DNA of 64,000 nt from Halalkalibacter akibai JCM 9157 (GCF_000513135.1 NZ_BAUV01000020.1:1-64000), one strand, 5' to 3'; counted from the stretch's first letter, positions 1-9,472 are shown. Numbers and translations are program-made. The notes: generated by a model not told the origin, from the sequence alone.

Positions 1-2
1 AT

Positions 3-647
3 GAAAAAAAAGAAAATATAAACGAACTTGAAGATATTTATGAAGTCATAACAAAAAATAATATGACGTTACATTCCTGGTCAGCTTATTCAAGGGAGGA
101 ACTATATGTAATGAATGTAACTGAAGTGATTGAACTAATTGATGACACACAAAAAAATAAAACAGACTTTGTATGGAGCACGGAAAAAATTGAAAATGAC
201 CATCACAATAAAGTAGTTGGTACAAAAAATAACCAAAGCTTAGATGAACGTATCGTGATTACATCTTATGAAGATAGAAATAAGTATAAAGTGAATATTA
301 CTTATCAGGTTGTTGGAGATGAGTGGAATTCTGACATTATGAATGAAATATCATCAAACATTAAAGGCAGTTCCATCTTTTATATGATTCAAGGAAGTAT
401 TGAAGATAATAATAAGAACTTACAGGACTTAGCTCAAGATTTAGTACGTGACTTTTCTGGAGAGGTTAAAGAAGGGGTTGAAGAGGATCAATTCATATCG
501 GTTTCTGCGTATAACCCTAGGTGGGATTTAAGTCTACCCTTAAATCAGAATGATAAAATGAATTTACAAATAGGGGTTAGGAGTGTTCCATACTCAGATA
601 ATGTTGATGTGACAATAGGAACACCTATTATTACGGTTGAACATTAG
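3..647 (+). CDS. YwmB-family protein, 5' end outside window
   Basis: The reading frame is open from the left edge, so the true start lies upstream; the first internal ATG is at 63. About 215 residues are visible. The C-terminus, with a run of beta-strand-like sequence ending in GTPIITVEH, resembles the YwmB family (DUF1779, TATA-box-binding-protein-like fold), which ends in a similar GTPIIT motif in bacilli. Known members are secreted or membrane-anchored proteins near cell-wall and sporulation genes; function is unknown. The N-terminal signal segment is not in the window. Family assignment rests on the C-terminal pattern only. Confidence 0.6.
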   Translation, partial: EKKENINELEDIYEVITKNNMTLHSWSAYSREELYVMNVTEVIELIDDTQKNKTDFVWSTEKIENDHHNKVVGTKNNQSLDERIVITSYEDRNKYKVNITYQVVGDEWNSDIMNEISSNIKGSSIFYMIQGSIEDNNKNLQDLAQDLVRDFSGEVKEGVEEDQFISVSAYNPRWDLSLPLNQNDKMNLQIGVRSVPYSDNVDVTIGTPIITVEH

Positions 648-750
648 CTTCCTTGAATTTTCAAATTATTTAAAGGTTTTGATTGTAAGATTGCGCGAAG
701 GTTCAGTTGTATTACTTAATTCATTATAGAATAATTTAGGGGGAGTATAA

Positions 751-1251
751 ATGATCGTGTTCCACTTAAAAAACTTGTTGCTCGATAAGGAGATTTCTTT
801 TGAAGATATTGCAAAAGATACAAAAATTCCACTGGAGGAAATTTTGTATCTTTGTTCTAAACATGCAAATAAAATAAATTTTAATACTTTGAACACTCTT
901 TGTCACTATTTGTCAGTAACAACAAATGAACTTTTATCGTACGAGTTTCTAAGAATCGATCAAAATACATTAAACCAAAAAGGTGAAAAATTATATGGAA
1001 TAAGTGCAGAAGCAGAAAATCTCAGCTCGGAAATTCTCATTAAAATATCTAATGAATCCAATCAACTTATAATAGACATTCCTAACGAGCTATACGAGCG
1101 AGTTTCTGCTTTTTCACCAAATAATATTTCTAATTTGATAGTGGAAAAAGTGATACCACTACTAGAGAAAAGATCAATTAATTTTGATGAATTTATTATA
1201 ATCTCAACAGGGGCTCATAAAATTAATCATTTTTATTTAAGACGATGTTAA
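751..1251 (+). CDS. HTH-type (XRE-like) small regulator
   Basis: 166-residue protein with ATG start and a strong GGGGGAG ribosome site 8 bp upstream. Residues 1-60 (LDKEISFEDIAKDTKIPLEE, then NTLNTLCHYLSVTTNELLSYE) match the Cro/XRE helix-turn-helix pattern of the HTH_26 type, so DNA binding is likely. Residues 65-166 form an uncharacterised C-terminal domain with no recognised effector motif. It stands alone between the YwmB-family gene and the convergent SpoIIP gene. The target is unknown. Confidence 0.6.
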   Translation: MIVFHLKNLLLDKEISFEDIAKDTKIPLEEILYLCSKHANKINFNTLNTLCHYLSVTTNELLSYEFLRIDQNTLNQKGEKLYGISAEAENLSSEILIKISNESNQLIIDIPNELYERVSAFSPNNISNLIVEKVIPLLEKRSINFDEFIIISTGAHKINHFYLRRC

Positions 1252-1317
1252 CTATACTTAAGTAAATTCTCTCCTGCTTTCTGTTTTTTGCGTTCTTTTT
1301 GAGGGGGAACCAATATT

Positions 1318-1356
1318 GTTATTGAAGGTCCCAAAATTATAGGGGCCTTCAATAAC
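1318..1356. terminator. Hairpin between convergent genes
   Basis: Arms GTTATTGAAGG and CCTTCAATAAC form an 11-bp stem, extended by partial CCC/GGG pairing. It sits between the converging HTH gene and spoIIP, so a bidirectional terminator is the simplest reading, although no long T tract follows on either strand. Confidence 0.5.
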
Positions 1357-1465
1357 AGGATTATAGTCATGTCATTTCAATAATTGTTTCATTTGGTTAC
1401 GTTTGTCAAAAATCAAAGTAGAACTAGAGTAATTACTATACTCTAAGAAATAATGCTAAGTAAAA

Positions 1466-2629
1466 TTAGTTATTCACCTTCTCAGCGGAGTTCCAGTAAT
1501 AATCACTAATAATTTCTGCTAATGCCTCAGTTGTCCGGTAACTTTCCTCTAATGTATTATCTACACCGCCCATTTCAATAAGTATGGAGTTTTCTGAAAG
1601 ATCCTGATTATATCTACCGTTAATCCCAGTCCCGTCCTTTACAAGTACCCCTCTGCTTAACCCTGGATATTGTTTTTCGAGTAAATAGTGCAAGTCCTCA
1701 GCTAGTTTTTGATTCTTCTCATAGTTAGGGTTATTTTTTCCTATAACAAAATAAGTTCGCGCATATTCTATCCCGTTTATTGTAACGGTTGTTATATCCC
1801 TGCGTAATGCATCACGATGAATTTCAAAGAAAAATTCCAAGTCTTGATTGTCTTCCATTGCTGTTTTTATAAGGTCTCTTGACGCTTCATAGGACTGAGG
1901 ATAGCTCCAGCTACGTTCGCTTAACATACCACTTATATCAGTTTTGTCGACCTCAGTTCCGATACCTCTCTTTTCTAATTCTTTTCCTAATCTCTCGCCT
2001 ACTAAAGTAACATTTAGCTCTGCATGCCAAGCATCGTCCGGTTCAGATGCGTTTTTTAATTCAGGCAGGAATGATTCCCGACTATGTGAATGGATAATAT
2101 GAACGACTTTATTCTCTGTTGATTGAGATTCGGCGCTCATATCATTACGCTCATCAGAAGTTTCTTCGTTCATATTTGCTAAATTCTCAGAAGCGGCCTC
2201 TCTTTCAGCAAGTATCACATCCAATGGGGGAGCGGATTCAGAAGTAGGCATGTTTGTAAAATTAGATCCTTCTCCAGCGACAACAATCGTTCCATCATAA
2301 AAAGAAAACCCAGGAAGTTCTCTTCCTAAAAAAGTTCTAGGATCATCAAAATTTATATTAGTTATTAATTCAAATGCAAATTTCCCTATTGAAGGATTTT
2401 GACTTTCAGCTGGCAAAACTTCTGAAAAATAATGATTTTCCATGCTCATAAAATAAAAGAGTGATTCAACGGAGATGTCATAAGTTGTTCGTTTTAATGC
2501 GTCACTTGTTAGCGATGTTTGAAAGGTCGTTAATGCTCCAATAATTATAGAGATGGAAATCATACCTAAAATCAACATAATTATCATATTTTGTGTGGGT
2601 GCAGTACTACGAGTTTTGCTAGATTTCAA
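1466..2629 (-). CDS. spoIIP: Stage II sporulation protein P (SpoIIP-like)
   Basis: 387 residues, with one membrane anchor at about residues 15-35 and an extracytoplasmic catalytic domain from about 172. The motif HSHSRESFLP (H180, H182) corresponds to the HTHNRESF metal-binding signature of SpoIIP, a zinc amidase/endopeptidase that thins septal peptidoglycan during engulfment together with SpoIID and SpoIIM. Further support comes from EIHRDALRRD and the SILIEMGGVDNTLEESYRTTEAL region typical of the family C-terminus. Residues 120-172 are low complexity and Ser/Glu rich. The gene is monocistronic, not next to gpr as the main spoIIP is in Bacillus, so this may be a second paralogue. Confidence 0.9.
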   Translation of the reverse strand: MKSSKTRSTAPTQNMIIMLILGMISISIIIGALTTFQTSLTSDALKRTTYDISVESLFYFMSMENHYFSEVLPAESQNPSIGKFAFELITNINFDDPRTFLGRELPGFSFYDGTIVVAGEGSNFTNMPTSESAPPLDVILAEREAASENLANMNEETSDERNDMSAESQSTENKVVHIIHSHSRESFLPELKNASEPDDAWHAELNVTLVGERLGKELEKRGIGTEVDKTDISGMLSERSWSYPQSYEASRDLIKTAMEDNQDLEFFFEIHRDALRRDITTVTINGIEYARTYFVIGKNNPNYEKNQKLAEDLHYLLEKQYPGLSRGVLVKDGTGINGRYNQDLSENSILIEMGGVDNTLEESYRTTEALAEIISDYYWNSAEKVNN

Positions 2630-2822
2630 AAGCGACCTCTCCTTTCACTCGTTAATAGATATGACCATAAGTTAAATATTAGAAGAATCAAATTCTACAA
2701 AACTCTATTAATTTAAGTGGAATTTTTTATTAATAATAGAAAAAGAGGCAAGAGAATAGTTCATTACAAAGTGGTAATGGAATGAAAATGAATCTTCTTT
2801 GACTAAAAGTTCATTGTTTTTA

Positions 2823-2842
2823 CATACTTTTAAGTTAGTATG
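2823..2842. promoter_or_regulatory. Inverted repeat upstream of response regulator
   Basis: CATACT-N8-AGTATG lies about 80 bp before the response-regulator start. A similar string, AGTTAGTATG followed directly by CATAC, occurs near 44202 upstream of copZ. Possible operator; no binding protein can be assigned. Confidence 0.3.
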
Positions 2843-2920
2843 ACATTAGGAAGTTTATATTAAAAATTTAGGTGAAGAGGCAGTATGTTTAAGAAATAGA
2901 TTAAGCATGAGGTGAGATCA

Positions 2921-3619
2921 ATGAAAAAAATACTTATAGTTGATGATGAAAAACAAATGCAATCATTGCTCTGTGTATGTATTGGTTCTAGCGAATTTGA
3001 GTTAACGACCGCGGGTTCTGGAAAAGAAGCACTTGAATTAATAAAAGAGCAACAGTTTGATTTAATGTTACTTGATATTATGATGCCAGAAATGAATGGC
3101 TTTCAAGTATTAAAGGAATTAACAGAGAAAGAATTATTAGTGCCTACTATTATTATTTCAGCTATTGGTGAAACAGATCAGGTGGTAGAGGGGTTAAACC
3201 TTGGGGCATCTGATTATATTACGAAGCCGTTTGAACCGAAGGAACTAGTGGCCAGAGTTAATTCTGTACTTCGACGTGTAGAACCTTTTCAACAGGTAGA
3301 AAAAAGGAAGGGGATGTTTGGAATTACTATAGATCATTCGCAGCAAATGGTTTTCTACAATCAGAAAGGGATTCCACTGACGAAAAAAGAGTATCAACTT
3401 TTTAGTACCCTTCTATCCAACCCTGGACGTGTTTATACAAGGGAACAACTCTTTTACCTTGTATGGGATGAGGCAGATGATCGTGATTTCCGAAATATTG
3501 ATACCCATATTAAAAACATCCGTGACAAATTAAAAAAAGCCGGGCTTGACAACACTGTCGTGGAGACAGTATGGGGGATTGGTTATAAAGTTCCTCAGCA
3601 TGAGGGATTGAGTACATGA
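2921..3619 (+). CDS. OmpR/PhoB-family response regulator
   Basis: 232 residues. The ATG at 2921 is preferred over the upstream in-frame GTG at 2912 because GAGGTGA lies just before it. The receiver domain covers residues 1-115 with the acidic pocket D8/D9, phospho-acceptor D52 (LLDIMMPEM) and conserved K102 (ITKPFEP). The winged-helix DNA-binding domain covers residues 130-228 and ends with the usual VWGIGYK. The stop codon overlaps the start of the kinase gene (ATGA), so the two are translationally coupled. Its position at the head of the copper island makes it a candidate activator of the direct-repeat promoters described below; this is inference. Confidence 0.93.
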   Translation: MKKILIVDDEKQMQSLLCVCIGSSEFELTTAGSGKEALELIKEQQFDLMLLDIMMPEMNGFQVLKELTEKELLVPTIIISAIGETDQVVEGLNLGASDYITKPFEPKELVARVNSVLRRVEPFQQVEKRKGMFGITIDHSQQMVFYNQKGIPLTKKEYQLFSTLLSNPGRVYTREQLFYLVWDEADDRDFRNIDTHIKNIRDKLKKAGLDNTVVETVWGIGYKVPQHEGLST

Positions 3620-5001
3620 AATTGTCGACTAAAGTGAGCTTGCTTGTTCTTTTGTCTGTGGTATTGATCATAGTCATGATGGGTTTCTCCTTTTACACCC
3701 TTTCAAAATCATTTTACAAAAATCAACTCCAGGGGGAAATTGAGCATAGACTTGACGCACACCGCGAAGTAGTAGAACTGCATACGGTGCCAGAAACGCT
3801 AGAACATGTGATGATTATGGAAAAAAGAAACCCAGAAAATACATTTATTATTTTTGATGCAAATTTCAATGTTAAAAATAGTACCCAACAAGTTTCAAAG
3901 GAAATGATTGATCGATATCAAAGTTGGATTGTTAGCCTTTCTGAACGATCGAATGAAAAAACAGAATTTGTTAACACCATGACCGAGCACATTCCCCATA
4001 TTTGGTCATACGAACCGTTTAAAATCAACGGAGAGTTGGCAGGGTATCTATTTATTGACCAAGATACTGGTAGCTTTGAAGAAGCTAGATTAACTCTTTT
4101 AGGGATTACAATATCAATGGGATTGATTACACTTTTATTTTCGGGTATGTTTACAATTTTCTTATCAAAAAAGATTACTCTTCCAATTACGAATGCACGG
4201 GATTTGACAAAGCAAATAGCAAAAGGGAACTTTGATGTCCAACTTTCTAGTAAAGGAAATGACGAAATAGACGATTTATTAAGGCATATTTCTACTATGG
4301 CAATACAACTTAAAGAATATAGAGATACAAGACAACAATTTCTAACCAACGTCTCCCATGACATCCGAACACCACTAACATATATTAAAGGCTATGCTGC
4401 ATTGTTAAAAGATCAGAAGGTGGAAGCAGACCTTGTTCATGATCAGGCAACAATCATTCACCAGGAAGCTGTGCGAATGGAAAGTTTAGTAAAGAACCTT
4501 TTTCAATTAATGAAGCTAGAGGAAGGTAAAATCCAGTTGAATATTCAGGAAATCGATCTTGTAGATTTCATTCAAGAAGTTAAAAAGAAAGTAACATTAG
4601 CTACTGATGATAAGAAAATAGACATACTCTTTTCGTACGCCCACCCAACTCTTCTTGCTAACATTGACCCAGATCAGTTTGAACGAGTCTTACTTAATCT
4701 TTTGAATAATAGTATTAGACACACAAACCTAAATGGGAAAATACAAGTTAGATTAGAGGAGAGATACAAAGAAATAATAATTGAAATTGAAGACAATGGC
4801 GAAGGAATTCCAGCTAAGGATCTTCCCTATATATGGGACCGTTTTTATCGAGTAGACAAATCGCGTTCCACGAAATACGGTGGTAGCGGATTAGGGTTAG
4901 CCATTACTAAGCAAATTATTGAACAGCATGGTGGAACAATACAAATCAAAAGTACAGTTAATGTAGGAACGGTATTCACCATAAGATTAAACAATTCTTG
5001 A
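3616..5001 (+). CDS. Membrane sensor histidine kinase
   Basis: 461 residues. Two membrane segments (about 8-28 and 160-183) enclose a roughly 130-residue extracytoplasmic sensor domain. A HAMP linker follows (about 184-236), then the H-box NVSHDIRTPLTYIKGY with H248, the N-box around NLLNNSIRHT, and the ATP-binding G boxes DNGEGIP and GGSGLGLAI. It is the cognate partner of the overlapping upstream regulator. The sensor domain has no Cys or His cluster that would prove direct metal binding. Confidence 0.93.
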   Translation: MKLSTKVSLLVLLSVVLIIVMMGFSFYTLSKSFYKNQLQGEIEHRLDAHREVVELHTVPETLEHVMIMEKRNPENTFIIFDANFNVKNSTQQVSKEMIDRYQSWIVSLSERSNEKTEFVNTMTEHIPHIWSYEPFKINGELAGYLFIDQDTGSFEEARLTLLGITISMGLITLLFSGMFTIFLSKKITLPITNARDLTKQIAKGNFDVQLSSKGNDEIDDLLRHISTMAIQLKEYRDTRQQFLTNVSHDIRTPLTYIKGYAALLKDQKVEADLVHDQATIIHQEAVRMESLVKNLFQLMKLEEGKIQLNIQEIDLVDFIQEVKKKVTLATDDKKIDILFSYAHPTLLANIDPDQFERVLLNLLNNSIRHTNLNGKIQVRLEERYKEIIIEIEDNGEGIPAKDLPYIWDRFYRVDKSRSTKYGGSGLGLAITKQIIEQHGGTIQIKSTVNVGTVFTIRLNNS

Positions 5002-5121
5002 TATATTGTTATCAAATATGGATGGACTTAACAACCAGCGAGCAGAATAAGTCCTTTTTTCATAAATAGAAATAGCCTCAAAAATAAATTTTCTAAAGAA
5101 AGTATTAATCTTTTGTATTTC

Positions 5122-5152
5122 TTCATATTTCCATCAAATTCTTTTGTTACAT
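5122..5152 (+). promoter_or_regulatory. 11-bp direct-repeat box and -10 (site 1)
   Basis: Half-sites TTCA at 5122 and ATCA at 5133 are 11 bp apart. A weak -10 (TTACAT, 5147-5152) starts 14 bp after the second half-site. It drives the small-membrane-protein pair at 5214 and 5472. Confidence 0.5.
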
Positions 5153-5213
5153 TTTTTATGAGAGATCCTTAAAGTTCTGTAGGGAACCGAATTGATGAAA
5201 GGGGTTTGGGAAA

Positions 5214-5468
5214 ATGGATTTAGTTACATTTCTTTTACTTGGTGTTCTTGTGCTCTTAATCCTGACTTGTGTTAAAGGCATGGGCAAGCACGGTGGAAGT
5301 TCTACCTGTTGTTCGCCTAAAAAAAACATAACTGCTAATCCAGTAAACAACGAAGAATCAGTTTCTGAATCGATCGAGTTACAAAAAATGCATTCACAAA
5401 TAGAGAAAATAGAAAAGGATAATCAAAAACTATTGAAAGAAATGGACGGATTACGAAAGGAGTTGTAA
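5214..5468 (+). CDS. Small membrane protein with coiled-coil tail (DUF2933-like start)
   Basis: 84 residues: an N-terminal membrane helix (about 3-22), a short VKGMGKHGGSSTCCSP segment reminiscent of DUF2933-type copper-locus proteins, then an acidic coiled coil (about 45-84). The CC pair and Gly-His stretch could touch metal, but this is not shown. It is followed 3 bp later by another protein of the same plan (5472), and a third copy lies at 21537. It is preceded by direct-repeat site 1. Function unknown. Confidence 0.65.
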   Translation: MDLVTFLLLGVLVLLILTCVKGMGKHGGSSTCCSPKKNITANPVNNEESVSESIELQKMHSQIEKIEKDNQKLLKEMDGLRKEL

Positions 5469-5471
5469 CAA

Positions 5472-5711
5472 TTGAACACATTTTTACTAGTATTTATTGC
5501 GATTAAAATCGTTTGTCTGTTCTTCTGTTGGAAAGCCGTCAAGATGGCTAAGCAGAGTACCCCTAATGGGACGCAAAAAAATAAGAATGAGAATTTAATT
5601 AACTCATCTGAAGATTGGCAGCAAGCACAAAAACAAATGAGTAAGTTAATGGAAGAAAATAAAAAGTTGACTGCATCTTTAGAGGAACTAAAAAAGTCAA
5701 AGTCATCTTAA
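5472..5711 (+). CDS. Small membrane protein with coiled-coil tail
   Basis: 79 residues starting at TTG; AAAGGAG at the end of the preceding gene is correctly spaced and couples the two. Residues 2-18 are a membrane helix and residues 45-79 an amphipathic coiled coil (QMSKLMEENKKLTASLEELK). It shares its architecture with the proteins at 5214 and 21537, suggesting paralogues that may pair through their coiled coils. Function unknown. Confidence 0.65.
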   Translation: MNTFLLVFIAIKIVCLFFCWKAVKMAKQSTPNGTQKNKNENLINSSEDWQQAQKQMSKLMEENKKLTASLEELKKSKSS

Positions 5712-5806
5712 GGAAAATGCTCATGTTATAGAGTAATCATTGTAAAAGATTAATGTAATGTTGGTAATCGAAGAAAACAAATGACGCATGAAAGAATAAT
5801 GGCATT

Positions 5807-5842
5807 GACTCCTATCAATTTGTTGTAGGAGTCTTTTGTTGT
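5807..5842 (+). terminator. Rho-independent terminator
   Basis: GACTCCTA / TAGGAGTC stem with a 11-base loop followed by TTTTGTTG. It closes the unit ending at 5711. Confidence 0.75.
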
Positions 5843-5885
5843 CTATAAACAAAGTTACTTAAGATAATACCAAAATTTAAAAAAC

Positions 5886-5917
5886 TTCATATTTTCTACA
5901 TAATTGAACGATAGAAT
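5886..5917 (+). promoter_or_regulatory. 11-bp direct-repeat box and -10 (site 2)
   Basis: TTCA at 5886 and TACA at 5897 are separated by the spacer TATTTTC; -10 TAGAAT at 5912-5917, 15 bp after the second half-site. It lies upstream of the TVP38-type gene at 6031. Confidence 0.5.
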
Positions 5918-6030
5918 AATAGTTCTTGATCAGAGTAACAATACACGAAAAATAAAACGTAAGGGTCTATGGAGATCTATTAAAAATACGAGGGTTGAAA
6001 TCATTATGAAGACAAATAGTGGAGGGGAAA

Positions 6031-6588
6031 ATGGAGGATCGACTTATATATTACTTTCAAGAGTATGAACACTTTGCAATCTTCATTAGTATTGGAATTA
6101 GTATTATTGTTGCTGTATTAGGAGTTATTCCAAGTTTCTTTGTGACCGCAGCAAATTTAATTTTTTTTGGTTTCTGGATGGGGACATTTATTTCTTTTGT
6201 TGGAGAAGCGATCGGAGCCATCATAGCATTTTATTTGTATCGAAAAGGGTTAAAACAATTTTCTCAGAAGCCATTGGACAAGTACCCGAAATTAAAACGG
6301 TTAGTACATTTAAAAGGAAAAGATGCCTTTTATTTAATTTTATCCCTTCGCCTTCTTCCTTTTGTTCCTTCAGGTCTGGTTACTCTTGCTGGAGCCATTG
6401 GTAGTGTCTCATTTATCACTTTTGCTATTGCAAGCTCAATAGGTAAAATACCTGCGCTTTTGATTGAAGCGTATTCGGTTTATCAGATTACTCAATTTGA
6501 GTGGCAAGGAAAAATGATCCTTAGCATTGCAGCGATTTATTTAATTTTTGTTGTTTGGAAAAAAAGGAAGCAACCCACTTCTGTATGA
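6031..6588 (+). CDS. TVP38/TMEM64-family membrane protein
   Basis: 185 residues from ATG 6031, preceded by GGAGGGG with a rather short gap; an in-frame GTG at 6019 is the alternative. About five membrane segments are visible. The central pattern (FFGFWMGTFISFVGEAIGA; SLRLLPFVPSGLVTLAGA) is typical of the VTT/SNARE-associated domain of DedA-like and TVP38 proteins. Members are linked to membrane lipid homeostasis and to tolerance of envelope or metal stress; a precise substrate is not established here. A second, divergent copy is at 11891. Confidence 0.8.
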   Translation: MEDRLIYYFQEYEHFAIFISIGISIIVAVLGVIPSFFVTAANLIFFGFWMGTFISFVGEAIGAIIAFYLYRKGLKQFSQKPLDKYPKLKRLVHLKGKDAFYLILSLRLLPFVPSGLVTLAGAIGSVSFITFAIASSIGKIPALLIEAYSVYQITQFEWQGKMILSIAAIYLIFVVWKKRKQPTSV

Positions 6589-6677
6589 ATAAGCCACTTA
6601 CTAATAAAGTTTAAGACCTGAAATCTCGCTAAGTTGTAATTGCAGTAATAACACAGAAAGGATAGGTATTGTATTAA

Positions 6678-7511
6678 ATGAGGTATTTTTACATTGCTGC
6701 ACTAGCAGTGGTATTTGTAATCTTAATTGTAATTTATAAAGAAAATTCACTATTAACAGATTCTACAAAAGAAGAAAATAAAGAAATGTTATTAAGTGAT
6801 TACTTATCAACAGACGACGAAAAAATGAAGAATAAGAACGGTGATTTAGATAGTGCTCCAATAAAAAATAGTATCGATAAAGGCAAACAATCCCAAGAAG
6901 ATTTTGCTAAAGATAAACCATGGGAATCTTACACGGAAGAGCAATTAGATGATGTTCTTTTATTGGTAAATAAAGAGCGGGATTTACCAAAAGACTATGT
7001 ACCTTCGGATTTAGTTGATCCAAATGTACCCTTTCCGTTCATAGAGGAGCTGGCTCAACGCTTAATGCGACAGGAAGCAGCGACAGCACTTGAAGATTTA
7101 TTTGAAAAAGCCAATGATGAAAACTTAAATCTTTATGCTCAATCCGGGTATCGCTCTTATGAACGACAGGAGAGTATCTTTGCGTATTATGTTGAGAGAA
7201 GCGGTGAAGAAAAGGCAAGTCGAGTAAGTGCGAATGCTGGGCATAGTGAGCACCAAACTGGTCTAGCAATGGATGTTACTACTCCGGAAGTGAACTTTCA
7301 ATTAGTTACCTCATTTGAAGATACACCTGAGGGTCAATGGATTAAGGAAAATGCTGCGCAGTTTGGTTTTATCATTCGTTATCCAAAAGATAAAGAAAAA
7401 ATTACAGGTTATCAATACGAGCCATGGCATCTTCGGTTTGTAGGCAAAGAGCCAGCCAAAGTAATTCATGAACAAGGGTTAACGTTAGAAGAATACTTAG
7501 GATTTGAGTAA
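6678..7511 (+). CDS. VanY/DdcB-type zinc D-Ala-D-Ala carboxypeptidase (M15)
   Basis: 277 residues. Residues 4-20 are a membrane anchor or signal, followed by a charged linker to about residue 90. The M15B catalytic domain shows the substrate motif SGYRSYERQ (156-164), the zinc signature GHSEHQTGLAMDV (H192, D199) and the third zinc ligand in EPWHLR (H251). It should remove the terminal D-Ala from peptidoglycan stem peptides outside the membrane. It lies 89 bp after the TVP38-type gene and may be co-transcribed. Confidence 0.9.
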   Translation: MRYFYIAALAVVFVILIVIYKENSLLTDSTKEENKEMLLSDYLSTDDEKMKNKNGDLDSAPIKNSIDKGKQSQEDFAKDKPWESYTEEQLDDVLLLVNKERDLPKDYVPSDLVDPNVPFPFIEELAQRLMRQEAATALEDLFEKANDENLNLYAQSGYRSYERQESIFAYYVERSGEEKASRVSANAGHSEHQTGLAMDVTTPEVNFQLVTSFEDTPEGQWIKENAAQFGFIIRYPKDKEKITGYQYEPWHLRFVGKEPAKVIHEQGLTLEEYLGFE

Positions 7512-7560
7512 GCTTTGAAGAGTAGATTTTAATTAAAGTAAATACTAATATCTTTATTCT

Positions 7561-7595
7561 TAGCTCCCTTCTCCAGGGGGCTTATTTACGTTTTG
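7561..7595 (+). terminator. Rho-independent terminator
   Basis: AGCTCCC / GGGGGCT stem with a short loop, followed by a T-rich stretch (TTATTTACGTTTT). It ends the unit of the carboxypeptidase gene. Confidence 0.65.
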
Positions 7596-7609
7596 GTATC
7601 ATGATGATA

Positions 7610-7640
7610 ATTAAATTTCGAACAAAATTTCCTTTAATAC
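7610..7640 (+). promoter_or_regulatory. Degenerate 11-bp direct-repeat box and -10 (site 3)
   Basis: ATTA at 7610 and AACA at 7621 with spacer AATTTCG; TAATAC at 7635-7640, 14 bp after the second half-site. It lies upstream of the four-helix copper-storage gene. Weaker match than the other sites. Confidence 0.35.
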
Positions 7641-7718
7641 TTCTGCCTTGTGTAACTTGGTAATATTTACTAGATTTATGTAGAGTGGTCTATTAAATAA
7701 TAAGGGAGGAGATGTAAA

Positions 7719-8066
7719 ATGACCACTTTGATTGATTCAACTATACAGCAACATCAGGCGTGTATTGATGCTTGCAACAAATGTATGCAAGCATGCGAAG
7801 AATGTTTATCATCATGTCTAAAAGAGCCTGATGTCCAAGCTAGAACTCACTGTATCAGTATGTTAAGAGACTGCGCAGATATTTGTTCAATGGCATCTCA
7901 ATGGATGTCACGTGGGAGTATGTTTGCAAAACAATTTTGTGAAATGTGTGCTATGATCTGCGAAGCCTGTGCTACTGACTGTGAGAAGTTCCAAGACGCT
8001 CATTGCCAGGAATGTGCTACTTACTGCCGCAAGTGTGCAGAAGAATGCCGTAAAATGGTAGCTTAA
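7719..8066 (+). CDS. Four-helix-bundle copper-binding protein (Csp/DUF326)
   Basis: 115 residues with 19 cysteines spaced as CxxxC and CxxC along predicted helices (for example ACIDACNKCMQACEEC and CRKCAEEC). This is the Csp3/YhjQ-type pattern: a four-helix bundle whose core thiolates hold many Cu(I) ions. No signal peptide is seen, so cytosolic copper storage is expected. The AGGAGG ribosome site is ideal. It heads a unit with the MFS relic. A second, shorter Csp-type gene is at 18676 on the other strand. Confidence 0.9.
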   Translation: MTTLIDSTIQQHQACIDACNKCMQACEECLSSCLKEPDVQARTHCISMLRDCADICSMASQWMSRGSMFAKQFCEMCAMICEACATDCEKFQDAHCQECATYCRKCAEECRKMVA

Positions 8067-8132
8067 AATCGAGCAAAAGCAGGTGATCAAGGTTGCCTGT
8101 TTTTGTTCAATACCTGTTAAAGAAGGGATCAA

Positions 8133-9460
8133 ATGATTATACAAGACATTAAAAAATTAGATCGTACCATGCTGATTTTATTATTTGGAGTCTTGCTTTC
8201 CCATTTAGGAACATACTTAGTGATTCCTATGTTACCGATTATGTTAAAAATAGATGCAGCATTATCTCTAGCGCAAATAGGAATGATCTTAGCAATGAAT
8301 GCCATATCATTTCAATTTGGGAGCTTACTCGGAGGATTTCTGGCAGATCGTATTGGCAGAAGGTTCATTATTGGGTTAGGAGCATGATTGGTGCAGTTGG
8401 ATTAATCGGTTTTGGACTCTTTAATATATTTGGATTATTACTTGTAGCCTCACTGATTACAGGTCTTGGCAATGGATTGAACGCTCCATCAACCAAGGCG
8501 GCCATTGCGGCACTGGCATCAGAAGAAACGCAAACGACAGCCTTTTCGATGCGTGGGATTGCAGCTAATATCGGAACAGCAGCTGCTGGCCTTATTATCT
8601 TCTTTGTTGTGACAGGATCCTCTAAGTTGATTTTTTGGATAGCGGGAGTTATTTATGTGGTACTCGCATTAAAGAGTTGGTTTTTCCTTCCGAAAAATTG
8701 CGGAGATGCAAATTGTCCCGTTATCCCATCGGGTGCTTATAAGGAAGTGTTTAAGAACAAACCTTTTATTATGTTTGGTGTAGTAAGTGTTGTGATTTGG
8801 GCTTTGTATGCTCAGTTAGCTTTAACGCTTCCACTACGGGCAACGGAGGTTTTGCCTGATCCAAGTAATGTGGCTTTGATTTGGACGATCAATAGTGGGA
8901 TTGTCATTTTGGCTCAAAACGTGATGACAGGAAAAGTTATTCAGAGGTTACATCCGTTAACCGCACTTGCATTCGGGATGTTATTTATTGGGTTTGGAGT
9001 CGGTTCTCTTTACTTTGCTACATCTTTTTTTCACCTTGTTTTAAGTGGTGCCATCTTTGTTGTAGGTGAAATGCTTATCTTACCAACTATCGATAGTACA
9101 ATTTCACAGTTATCGACAGCCGGATTGATCGGTCTCTTCTTTGGATTGGCGAATGTGATGTCAGGCTTAGGTGAAGCTGGTGGAAACTTTATTGGTGGTC
9201 AATTACTTCAAATCGGAACAGAAGTTAGTTATTTACCGTGGGTCGTGTATGGAGCAACAGGGGTAGCGTTATTCTTGGTTGTTCTATTACTCAAGAAATG
9301 GCAGCCACTTGAACAATTATTACAAAAGGCTACGACACAAGATGATAAGCCGAGACACGCACCAAGAGTTCAACCGGGACCTACGAAAAACCGCTCTCAT
9401 CCGTTTAGTGGTTGGGAACAAGAAGTATTTTTCAGAAAAAAAAATCATTCACAGAGATAG
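8133..9460 (+). pseudogene. MFS transporter, frameshifted
   Basis: Residues 1-84 (frame ending ...ADRIGRRFIIGLGA) and a second frame starting MIGAVGLIGFGL together rebuild a 12-helix major facilitator of about 440 residues. The first part contains the loop signature GGFLADRIGRR. The break lies near 8383: loss of one base in GGAGC-ATG shifts the frame, creating a TGA that overlaps an ATG. Because of this ATGA overlap a split but coupled pair cannot be excluded, yet helix 2/3 would be separated, so loss of function or a sequencing error is more likely. The substrate is unknown. Confidence 0.75.
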
Positions 9461-9472
9461 GAAGATAATCAA

